Program-made: the position numbers and the translations under genes
Origin: Zygnema cylindricum
Lineage: Eukaryota; Streptophyta; Zygnematophyceae; Zygnematales; Zygnemataceae
Reading direction: 5' to 3'
Length of the DNA: 38,076 nucleotides
Assembly (NCBI GenBank): GCA_037447655.1
Contig: JBBHKE010003074.1
Coordinates: 64,001 to 102,076, forward strand
Shown here: positions 11,356 to 18,182 of the stretch, piece after piece
How the letters are laid out: each line of letters begins with the position of its first letter
How positions within the stretch are numbered: position 1 is the first letter of the stretch
Notes under the pieces: generated by a model
What the model saw: the letters and a program-made list of their open reading frames with translations, nothing else
Told to the model about the DNA's origin: nothing
The model's database searches: none

Positions 11356-11392
11356 ACTAACCAGCGACGAAACATACTTGTCGCTGGTTAGT
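11356..11392. repeat. Perfect 13-bp hairpin
   Basis: ACTAACCAGCGAC (11356-11368) is followed by an 11-base loop and its exact reverse complement (11380-11392). It lies about 180 bp outside the full-length element. No neighbouring gene explains it as a terminator. Confidence 0.85.
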
Positions 11393-11571
11393 TTAGGATG
11401 TACAAGGCAGCAAAATCTATAAATTCATACTACACGCACACTCCATTTCCGAATACCACCTTAACAACATCTCAAGGTATATACACATGAATATTTTTAA
11501 ATGCATCTAATTCCACATTATACAAAACATGTAAGCTTGGGAAAAACCGAAATTGTATTATCCCATATAAA

Positions 11572-11576
11572 ATCAT
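11572..11576. repeat. Target site duplication, left copy
   Basis: atcat, identical to 18003-18007 on the other side of the element. Five base pairs is the usual duplication length for copia integrases. Confidence 0.9.
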
Positions 11577-12618
11577 TGCAATTCTGTGTCCTCCATTGGA
11601 CCACAGAATACAGGAAGCCTCTAGATAGTATTTAACTAACCCACTTTAAGCCACAACCACTGCTGCCCAAGAAGGCAAACAGACAATTTGACTGCACCCC
11701 TATGTAGTCTGGACTCCCCTGAGTCCGTAGAAAAAAGAATCACTGAAAAAGGCCAACCAGGCGATAAGTTATAGGGTGGCAAAGATGCCAATTTATACAA
11801 ACTCTCAGAGAGAGGACTATCTACCTAAATTTTCCTAAGTCCTAGTTTTTCCTACTTCCCTCTCACAGCTCCTATCTACTGCCTGTACGAACCAATCAAA
11901 AAACTGTATAGTACAAGAAAGTACTACTGCCGATGTACTTTCTGTACGGCCTCTGTACGACAAGGCCATTAAGTGGACGCGTGTCCACTTTCCACTCGTC
12001 CGTACGTTCCTCGGAATTCCCGCGACCGAATGATGTCTTCCCACGTGGCGCCAGGTCATGCCACGTCACTAAATGCCAAAATGACCATTTCGGGATTTCG
12101 GCGATAATGTGCGCCGTTAGATTTGACGTGAAATTCAATCTCGGCCGTAATAAATACTTGCGCGATATTTGTTTCGCTTTCGAAACAAAATGCGCGATAT
12201 CCATTTCAAACAAGTACAATACTTCGTATTTCGTAGAACTGTATCTATGTGTGGCGTCGAGGGTTTCAGTTAAATGAATCTAGTACATTACAATAGATTA
12301 AATACTAATGAAACCCTATATCTCCTAACGGACTTCTACGACAGACTGGTTTAGAGCTAACGGCTACGCCGCGCTCTACCGGTCGGGGGTTCGAGTCCAT
12401 CCGGACTCAACCTTTTGTTGAGAGTGGCTTAAGCCACTCTTTAGTCCTTCCTATAGAGTTGAGGCAGCCATGGCTCCATTGTTCTCTCTCTCTCTCCTTC
12501 AGTGACTACAACAACTATGGGGGCGAGAGAGAGAGAAGAGATAGAGGCAGGCTGCCTACTTTTTCTTTTCTAATAAATTTAGACCTAGAAAATATAATAA
12601 AAACTACTTATTTCAACA
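11577..12618 (-). repeat. 3' LTR of full-length copia element
   Basis: A 1,042-bp LTR with TG/CA ends, nearly identical to 16961-18002. Differences seen include the positions around 11694, 11722, 11730, 12076, 12180, 12399 and 12456. It directly follows the polypurine tract. It carries the same TATA-like box (11792-11797), G-boxes (12041-12048, 12061-12067), stem-loop with flanking repeats (12160-12200), tRNA-like module (12347-12416) and 20-bp palindrome (12421-12440) as the 5' copy. Confidence 0.95.
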
Positions 12619-12631
12619 CTCCCCTTATTTT
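12619..12631 (-). other. Polypurine tract
   Basis: The minus strand reads AAAATAAGGGGAG and abuts the 3' LTR start TGTTGAAATA without a gap. It begins directly after the pol stop codon (12632-12634). Polypurine tracts prime plus-strand cDNA synthesis. Confidence 0.9.
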
Positions 12632-15600
12632 CTAGTCAAATTTTAATTTTTCTTTTAACCCGCATTTCTCCCGACAATATTTTAGTTTAGGAGAGGGCAC
12701 AGGTTTGGTCATCATGTCAGCCACCATTTCTTCATCAGGTCTACACACAAGATTTAAAATTTTATTTTCAACTTTTTCTCTTACGAAGCTTAATCTTATG
12801 TCCATATGTTTTGCTTTGAAATGATGTTTTGGATTGGCTGCGATTGCGATTGCAGCTTGATTATCGCAAAAGATTTCATGCACTCCCTCCTTCATATATC
12901 CCAGTTCTTGCAATAATGACTTCACCCATATTAGTTCTTTCACAGCAGAACAAGACGCCATATACTCAGCCTCCATAGTAGACTGAGCAACCACCTTTTG
13001 TTGCTTACTGCTCCAACAGCAAGCACCTTCCCCAACATACAACACATACCCAGAAGTGCATCGTCTCATAGGTGCGTCCCCATAACTGGCATCACTCCAA
13101 GTAGTGATGTCAGTGTGCTCCCCTCCCAAATGCAACCATAACTCTTTAGTTCCCACCAGATATCTCATGACTCTCTTGGCTGCCTCCCAATCCCTCTTCC
13201 TAGGATCATTAAGACTCCTACTGAGTACACCAACTACCGCCGCTATGTCCGGCCTGGTACAATTCATAAAATAGATTAAGCTTCCTACGACCTGTCTATA
13301 AGGGATAGACTTCATGAACTCTCTCTCCTCTGGACTCATCTGATCGTCTAAGATCATCACTCCTCCTTCTACACTCCCATCACTTCCTTTTTTCAAGTCC
13401 ATGGGAGTGGTACAACTGTTAGCATTTTCCATCTGGAATTTCTCAAGCATATTACCTATTGCTTCTTTCTGAGTAAGTCTGATAATATTCTTCCCCCTAT
13501 CTCTCTCCATTTGGATCCCCAAAATATATTTTGCCTCCCCTAAATCCTTCATATCAAATCTGCCCCTAAGATCTTCCTTTAGCCTATTGATATTCTCTAA
13601 AGACTTACTTAACACAAGCAGATCATCCACATAAATTGCAATAAAAATGACACCATTCTCATCTTCAAACATATAGATAGAATGGTCAGAGCTGATCCGG
13701 ATGTATCCCAGATCGGTGAGAAACTTATCTAGTTTCTTATTCCATTGTCGGGGAGCCTGTTTCAGTCCATATAAGAACTTTATGAGCCTGCACACTTTGC
13801 TCTCTTCTCCTTCTTCCACAAACCCCTCGGGTTGCCTCATAAAAATTTCTTCCTCTAACTCACCATTAAGAAAAGCAGTCTTAATATCCATCTGGTGAAT
13901 TTCCATGTCTTCCGCTGCGGCCAGACTGAGGAGAATCCTTACCGATGGGAACCGAACAACTGGAGCAAAGGTCTCCTCATAGTCAATCCCCTCTTTTTGG
14001 GTGAACCCCTTTGCTACCAATCGAGCCTTATACCTCTCAATTGTATTATCTGGGTTCAGTTTTAGTTTAAATACCCATTTACATCCAATAGGTTTTCTGT
14101 CTGGAGGGCAATCCGCTATTTCCCAAGTATTTGCTTCCATGATAGAAGTCATCTCATCATTTATGGCTCTAATCCATCTTTCTTTCTCTGGACTATTCAC
14201 TGCCTCTAAGTAAGACTGAGGCTCATCTGGGTGAGATAGCTTAGTTACCTTATGGGCAGCTTGTTTTTCCTGTATCCTTTTGCTGCTCCTCTTTCCTCCC
14301 TCAAACTCCGAAGCTGGAATGGATGGAAGTCTTGGATTTCTTCTCACTGTCTCATCCGCTCCCCTGTCCATAAAAACCGTATCTTGTCCCGCTTCTTCCA
14401 TCTCCTCGAAGTCCATAGGAGTATGTGAGGTTTCCGGTGAGTCTCGTGTATCTTCGATCTCCCCTGAATCTGTAATCACAGTTTCACTCATGTCTTTTTC
14501 GGGAACGACTGAGTTCTCCTCACTTTCGGACTCAAATCTGATCCTTATCTTCTTTGTATATTTGAAAGGGTCAAATGACTTCCCTTCATCCATGACAACT
14601 AAGTGTTTGACCAGAAAGATATCTTTCTTTGCTAAGTCATAGACTCTATATCCCTTAACATCCTCATCATATCCCACAAAGTATCCAGGTTTTCCCTTAG
14701 CATCTAGTTTCCAGTTTTTCCTATCCGTGTCAAGACTGTAAACTTGGCTACCAAATACTTTAAGGTGTGAGATATCTGGTTTCCTTCCAACCCATCTCTC
14801 ATAAGGTGTCACTCCCTTTACAGCTGAGGTAAGGACTCTATTTTTAATATAGTTGGCACAATTCATTGCCTCTGCCCAAAATCTCTTTCCTATTTTCTTG
14901 TCTGCCAACATACTGCATGCACTATCTCCTAGTGTTCTATTCAACCTCTCAGCTACCCCATTTTGTTCTGGGTTATATGGTACAGTTTTCTGGTGCTGCA
15001 CTCCCTCATCTCTCAAATATTCCTCAAACTCGTTAGAGGTATATTCCCCCCCATTATCACTCCTTATCCTCTTAATGGGGGTTTCATGCAACTTCTCACT
15101 CCAAGCTTTATATTCTTTGAAGTAAGTTGATGCTTCAGACTTTGTTTTCAGAAAGTAGACTCTAGAGTATCTAGACCAGTCATCAGTTATTGTCATCATA
15201 AACCTCTTTCCTCCAACCGAAGGTACTTTTGCAGGCCCCCAAATATCTGTGTGGACTAAATCTAACACTTTCTCACCTCTATATGTGGCGGCTTTGGGAA
15301 AGGGAAGTCTGTGAGCCTTTCCTTGAGCACAACCACTACAATCATCCATCATTTCATTATCCCCAAACTCAATGCCATCTACTACCCCAAGTTTTTTCAT
15401 TTCCCTTAACCTATCAAAATGTACATGCCCCAACCGCTTATGCCAAATCATCACCTTAGGAACACCAACATAGTAAGCATTCTTCTTTTCATTACTCAAG
15501 TTAAGCCTAAACATTCCTTGGCTACCCTTATCTGCTGTGAAGTAAACTTCATCCCCATACTTAGCTGTAAAGACTCCCTTTCTGGTGAAGGTATCAAACT

Positions 15601-15886
15601 CTTTGTCATCTAACACAGACGTAGAGACAAGGTTTTTACTCAACTGTGGAATGTAAAGTACATCTGAGAATGTAATTATAGAAGTCTTACCCTCCACTAA
15701 GACTTTCAGATCTACTGATCCCACTAGATGTGTAGTAACCACTCTCCCATCCCCATACTCTATCTCTACAGTAGGAATCTTTCTTAACTTAGTGAAGAGT
15801 TCTTTATCACACACATATGCATGGATGCATCTGAGTCGATGATCCATCCTTCCTGTGGAGCTTCCCGGATGGCTCCAAGGGCACAC
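12632..15886 (-). CDS. pol: copia Pol: integrase, reverse transcriptase, RNase H
   Basis: A 1,084-codon uninterrupted frame; about the first 20 residues are out-of-frame sequence upstream of a frameshift, and true pol sequence begins near residue 25. Domains in order: HHCC zinc-binding region (H149, H154, C183, C186); integrase core with D214, D277 and E313 (D-x35-E spacing, SDNGGEY and NGVAERLNRTL); RT from WVFKLKL (about 604), with D667 in QMDIKTAFLNGE and the YVDD box at 752-755; RNase H with D932 (WSDASYGD), E974 (TMEAEYMA) and D1008 (CDNQAAIAIA), ending in KHMDIRLSFVREKV. All catalytic residues I can check are present. It makes cDNA and inserts it. Normally it would be released from a Gag-Pol polyprotein by the protease, which is broken here by the frame change at about 15810. 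Confidence 0.95.
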   Translation of the reverse strand: MCPWSHPGSSTGRMDHRLRCIHAYVCDKELFTKLRKIPTVEIEYGDGRVVTTHLVGSVDLKVLVEGKTSIITFSDVLYIPQLSKNLVSTSVLDDKEFDTFTRKGVFTAKYGDEVYFTADKGSQGMFRLNLSNEKKNAYYVGVPKVMIWHKRLGHVHFDRLREMKKLGVVDGIEFGDNEMMDDCSGCAQGKAHRLPFPKAATYRGEKVLDLVHTDIWGPAKVPSVGGKRFMMTITDDWSRYSRVYFLKTKSEASTYFKEYKAWSEKLHETPIKRIRSDNGGEYTSNEFEEYLRDEGVQHQKTVPYNPEQNGVAERLNRTLGDSACSMLADKKIGKRFWAEAMNCANYIKNRVLTSAVKGVTPYERWVGRKPDISHLKVFGSQVYSLDTDRKNWKLDAKGKPGYFVGYDEDVKGYRVYDLAKKDIFLVKHLVVMDEGKSFDPFKYTKKIRIRFESESEENSVVPEKDMSETVITDSGEIEDTRDSPETSHTPMDFEEMEEAGQDTVFMDRGADETVRRNPRLPSIPASEFEGGKRSSKRIQEKQAAHKVTKLSHPDEPQSYLEAVNSPEKERWIRAINDEMTSIMEANTWEIADCPPDRKPIGCKWVFKLKLNPDNTIERYKARLVAKGFTQKEGIDYEETFAPVVRFPSVRILLSLAAAEDMEIHQMDIKTAFLNGELEEEIFMRQPEGFVEEGEESKVCRLIKFLYGLKQAPRQWNKKLDKFLTDLGYIRISSDHSIYMFEDENGVIFIAIYVDDLLVLSKSLENINRLKEDLRGRFDMKDLGEAKYILGIQMERDRGKNIIRLTQKEAIGNMLEKFQMENANSCTTPMDLKKGSDGSVEGGVMILDDQMSPEEREFMKSIPYRQVVGSLIYFMNCTRPDIAAVVGVLSRSLNDPRKRDWEAAKRVMRYLVGTKELWLHLGGEHTDITTWSDASYGDAPMRRCTSGYVLYVGEGACCWSSKQQKVVAQSTMEAEYMASCSAVKELIWVKSLLQELGYMKEGVHEIFCDNQAAIAIAANPKHHFKAKHMDIRLSFVREKVENKILNLVCRPDEEMVADMMTKPVPSPKLKYCREKCGLKEKLKFD

Positions 15887-16410
15887 TTCTGCCTCCGAGG
15901 AATCTCCTTCTCCTCCAAACTCTCGTCAAGAAGAAGCTCCCCATCCTCCTCAGAGGATTCATCCTCGGTTTCTCCAGACACCTTTGTAACCACAAGTGCC
16001 TTTTTCTTCCCTCCGGAAGAACCCCCTCCACGGTTCTCTTGGAGCCTCAGCTCTGATAGCTTGACACAATCTGCAATAAAGTGCCCCGGCTTTTTGCAAT
16101 AATGACAAAGACCCTTTGGGGGCCTTTGTCCCCCTGAATGATCTCTTTCCCCTCTATAAGGTTTCTTCGGGTCCTTCCCCCATCGGTCCCCTCCTTCTGC
16201 TAGAGCTTGAATGCTCTTTCCTCCTCTCCTAATCTCCATTGTGTTTTTCTGCACAAGTATCATCCTGAATACTGTGTTCCATTTCCATGAACTATCAGGC
16301 ATTCGCTGTACTCGGTACACTAAGTTTTCGAACTCATTTGGTAATTTCATGATAAGGGTGTTAACTTTCATTTTCATTGTTCCTATCCACCCGGCACTTT
16401 CCATTTCCGT
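15784..16410 (-). pseudogene. gag-pol: copia gag C-terminus and protease start, frame-broken
   Basis: Continues the gag frame after the stop at 16411-16413. It holds the VNTLIMKLPNEFEN block, a Gly/Arg/Lys-rich segment, a zinc knuckle CHYCKKPGHFIADC (about 16066-16107) and an acidic stretch. The protease motif follows (WIIDSDASMHMC, catalytic Asp at 15835-15837). Two lesions are visible. The usual Gly after Asp-Ser/Thr is Asp (DSDAS against DTGAS in element C). About 10 codons later the frame is lost near 15809-15812, because pol continues in another frame. The related plus-strand copy at 33480-33530 keeps one frame across the same site, so this looks like a one-base deletion rather than programmed frameshifting. 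Confidence 0.85.
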
Positions 16411-16980
16411 TTACAAACAAGAAAGATCATTACAGTAATCTAACATCTTTCCTCCTTTGTAAGTGTAACTCAGTAGCTTTTGCTCAGCCAACTGGAGCTC
16501 CTGAATAGTTCCAGCTCTATAAATTTCCACCAAACTCACCCACAACTCCTCGGCCTTGTAAATGTGAAGATGAGGAGTGGCCAAACCTTGAGTGAGGTGC
16601 CTCAGAATGAAGTTCTTGGCAGCCATGTTTACATCCTCCCACAATTGAGTATCGTTCTCCACCGTCTTCACGATTGCCGCTCCCGATACTGTGGCAATAG
16701 GAGTGAGGGGTGTCTCCTTCCCTTTCCCCTTTTCGGACACACTGCTGTCCCCATCATCTGCCTCCTCCGCCGAGGCAGCCGTTGTTGCAGGAAACCTTAC
16801 TCCCCCAAATCCTGGTGGAGTTCCCGAAGGTGAACGTTTCACTTGTCCACTGACGATACCCCAGTATCGTTTTTCACACAAAGCTCCCATCATCATGGCT
16901 TCCCAATAGATGAACCTAGATCCATTGAAGGTGGGCACCCTAGAGGGTGGGCCCATAACCTGCAATTCTGTGTCCTCCAT
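16411..16980 (-). CDS. gag: copia Gag N-terminal part, ended by a premature stop
   Basis: 189 codons from ATG 16978-16980 to TAA 16411-16413. The start codon lies inside the 5' LTR, 20 bases from its inner border, and the frame runs through the primer site (residues around QVMGPP). Features are RVPTFNGSRFIYWEA near the start, an acidic low-complexity middle, NFILRHLTQGLATPHLHIYKAEELW and TYKGGKMLDYCNDLSCL. The copy at the window start has a Tyr codon where the TAA stands, so the stop is a point change in this copy. A second in-frame ATG (GTT ATG GGC) exists inside the primer site. Confidence 0.85.
   Translation of the reverse strand: MEDTELQVMGPPSRVPTFNGSRFIYWEAMMMGALCEKRYWGIVSGQVKRSPSGTPPGFGGVRFPATTAASAEEADDGDSSVSEKGKGKETPLTPIATVSGAAIVKTVENDTQLWEDVNMAAKNFILRHLTQGLATPHLHIYKAEELWVSLVEIYRAGTIQELQLAEQKLLSYTYKGGKMLDYCNDLSCL
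16946..16960 (-). other. Primer-binding site, half-tRNA (internal iMet) type
   Basis: The minus strand reads GGTTATGGGCCCACC, with no gap from the inner LTR end at 16961. From general knowledge of plant initiator tRNA-Met, its anticodon stem-loop reads GGUGGGCCCAUAACC; the site is the exact complement over 15 bases. The next bases diverge. A primer would have to be a 5' tRNA fragment ending in the anticodon loop, as for Drosophila copia and yeast Ty5-type elements. No complement to the tRNA 3' end (TGGTATCAGAGC) is present near the LTR. Confidence 0.85.
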
Positions 16981-17175
16981 TGGACCACAGAATACAGGAA
17001 GCCTCTAGATAGTATTTAACTAACCCACTTTAAGCCACAACCACTGCTGCCCAAGAAGGCAAACTGACAATTTGACTGCACCCCTGTGTAGTGTGGACTC
17101 CCTTGAGTCCGTAGAAAAAAGTTTCACTGAAAAAGGCCAACCAGGCGATAAGTTATAGGGTGGCAAAGATGCCAA

Positions 17176-17181
17176 TTTATA
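17176..17181 (-). promoter_or_regulatory. TATA-like box of the LTR promoter
   Basis: The minus strand reads TATAAA inside TTGTATAAATTGG. It lies about 215 bp from the inner LTR end, a sensible place for the U3/R border. The same site occurs in the other LTR at 11792-11797, and element A has TTGTACAAATTGG in the same position. Confidence 0.6.
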
Positions 17182-17424
17182 CAAACTCTCAGAGAGAGGA
17201 CTATCTACCTAAATTTTCCTAAGTCCTAGTTTTTCCTACTTCCCTCTCACAGCTCCTATCTACTGCCTGTACGAACCAATCAAAAAACTGTATAGTACAA
17301 GAAAGTACTACTGCCGATGTACTTTCTGTACGGCCTCTGTACGACAAGGCCATTAAGTGGACGCGTGTCCACTTTCCACTCGTCCGTACGTTCCTCGGAA
17401 TTCCCGCGACCGAATGATGTCTTC

Positions 17425-17451
17425 CCACGTGGCGCCAGGTCATGCCACGTC
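17425..17451. promoter_or_regulatory. G-box / ACGT-core elements in LTR U3
   Basis: CCACGTGG (17425-17432) and CCACGTCA (17445-17452) lie about 250 bp upstream of the TATA-like box. The second LTR has them at 12041-12048 and 12061-12068. In plants ACGT cores are bound by bZIP and bHLH factors and occur in ABA- and light-responsive promoters. Element A has CCACGTGG and CCACGTCA at about 1189-1217, so the pair is conserved. Confidence 0.5.
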
Positions 17452-17543
17452 ACTAAATGTCAAAATGACCATTTCGGGATTTCGGCGATAATGTGCGCCG
17501 TTAGATTTGACGTGAAATTCAATCTCGGCCGTAATAAATACTT

Positions 17544-17584
17544 GCGCGATATTTGTTTCGCTTCCGAAACAAAATGCGCGATAT
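17544..17584. promoter_or_regulatory. Stem-loop flanked by GCGCGATAT direct repeats in LTR
   Basis: GCGCGATAT occurs at 17544-17552 and again at 17576-17584, flanking TTTGTTTCG-(4 bases)-CGAAACAAA. In this copy one stem pair is changed (ttcc against ttcg elsewhere). The left LTR copy (12160-12200) has a perfect 9-bp stem. Element A keeps both repeats in altered form (GCGCAATAT, GCGTGATAT). Confidence 0.6.
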
Positions 17585-17730
17585 CCATTTCAAACAAGTA
17601 CAATACTTCGTATTTCGTAGAACTGTATCTATGTGTGGCGTCGAGGGTTTCAGTTAAATGAATCTAGTACATTACAATAGATTAAATACTAATGAAACCC
17701 TATATCTCCTAACGGACTTCTACGACAGAC

Positions 17731-17800
17731 TGGTTTAGAGCTAACGGCTACGCCGCGCTCTACCGGTCGGGGGTTCGAGTCCTTCCGGACTCAACCTTTT
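17731..17800 (+). other. tRNA-like RNA polymerase III module in LTR (antisense)
   Basis: In plus orientation, antisense to the element: A-box-like TGGTTTAGAGC (17731-17741, 10 of 11 to TRGYNNARNNG), perfect B box GGTTCGAGTCC (17772-17782), and TTTT (17797-17800) 14 bases after the B box. Box spacing fits a tRNA or tRNA-derived SINE. GGGGG/CCTTC around the B box can form a T-arm with G-U pairs. I find no complete 7-bp acceptor stem, so this is not a functional tRNA gene. The other LTR has it at 12347-12416. Confidence 0.65.
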
Positions 17801-17804
17801 GTTG

Positions 17805-17824
17805 AGAGTGGCTTAAGCCACTCT
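17805..17824. repeat. Perfect 20-bp palindrome in LTR
   Basis: agagtggcttaagccactct, identical in the other LTR at 12421-12440, directly after a small hairpin CTCAAC-CTTTT-GTTGAG. It follows the T-run of the tRNA-like module. Confidence 0.9.
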
Positions 17825-18002
17825 TTAGTCCTTCCTATGGAGTTGAGGCAGCCATGGCTCCATTGTTCTCTCTCTCTCTCCTTCAGTGACTACAACAAGT
17901 ATGGGGGCGAGAGAGAGAGAAGAGATAGAGGCAGGCTGCCTACTTTTTCTTTTCTAATAAATTTAGACCTAGAAAATATAATAAAAACTACTTATTTCAA
18001 CA

Positions 18003-18007
18003 ATCAT
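18003..18007. repeat. Target site duplication, right copy
   Basis: atcat, identical to 11572-11576. Confidence 0.9.
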
Positions 18008-18182
18008 ACACACATGTAAAATGTGGTTTGTCCTATGAAGTGAATTGCTACTAAACTTCATGAACTGTCTGCATTAAGCTACCACGAGTATCACTACCAT
18101 TTCTACTCTATAATTAAACTACCATTCCCAAACTAAGATTTAAAAAAAAAACACAATATGTAGTTAAATAAAAAATTTAAAA

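Larger units (their letters stand above)
9588..11576. other. Unassigned stretch, possible LTR remnant and unrecognised DNA
   Basis: 9588-10230 could be LTR of the element primed at 9576-9587 (high GTAC content, internal tandem repeats), but borders are not visible. 10260-11350 has only short overlapping open frames on both strands with no recognised motif. 11356-11392 is a perfect hairpin. The last five bases, atcat (11572-11576), are the target duplication of the full-length element. Confidence 0.4.
11577..18002 (-). mobile_element. Full-length Ty1/copia LTR retrotransposon
   Basis: A 6,426-bp element in the order 5' LTR (16961-18002), primer site, gag, protease, integrase, RT, RNase H, polypurine tract, 3' LTR (11577-12618). 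The integrase-before-RT order defines copia. It is flanked by the 5-bp target duplication atcat at 11572-11576 and 18003-18007. The two LTRs have equal length and differ at about 11 positions by eye, so the insertion is young compared with everything around it. Even so it is not autonomous as it stands: gag has an in-frame stop, and the frame shifts at the protease. It landed next to a pogo/Tigger-like transposase remnant. Confidence 0.95.
16961..18002 (-). repeat. 5' LTR of full-length copia element
   Basis: A 1,042-bp LTR with TG/CA borders, containing the promoter and the first 20 bases of gag. On the minus strand it starts TGTTGAAATAAG at 18002. U3 includes a CT/GA-rich tract (about 17860-17940), a 20-bp palindrome, an antisense tRNA-like module, a stem-loop flanked by repeats, G-box elements, then a TATA-like box. 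Confidence 0.95.

Noticed and set aside
11933-12277. Plus-strand 114-codon open frame in both LTRs (also 17317-17661)
   Set aside because: It lies antisense in U3. It appears twice only because the LTR is duplicated, and it has no motif. Element A does not keep it open.
12347-12416. Functional tRNA gene in the LTR
   Set aside because: The boxes are present, but no 7-bp acceptor stem or regular anticodon arm can be drawn at the required distances.
13701-15613. Several plus-strand open frames opposite pol
   Set aside because: They are complementary shadows of the pol frame on the minus strand, with Ser/Leu/Phe-rich composition typical of antisense readings.
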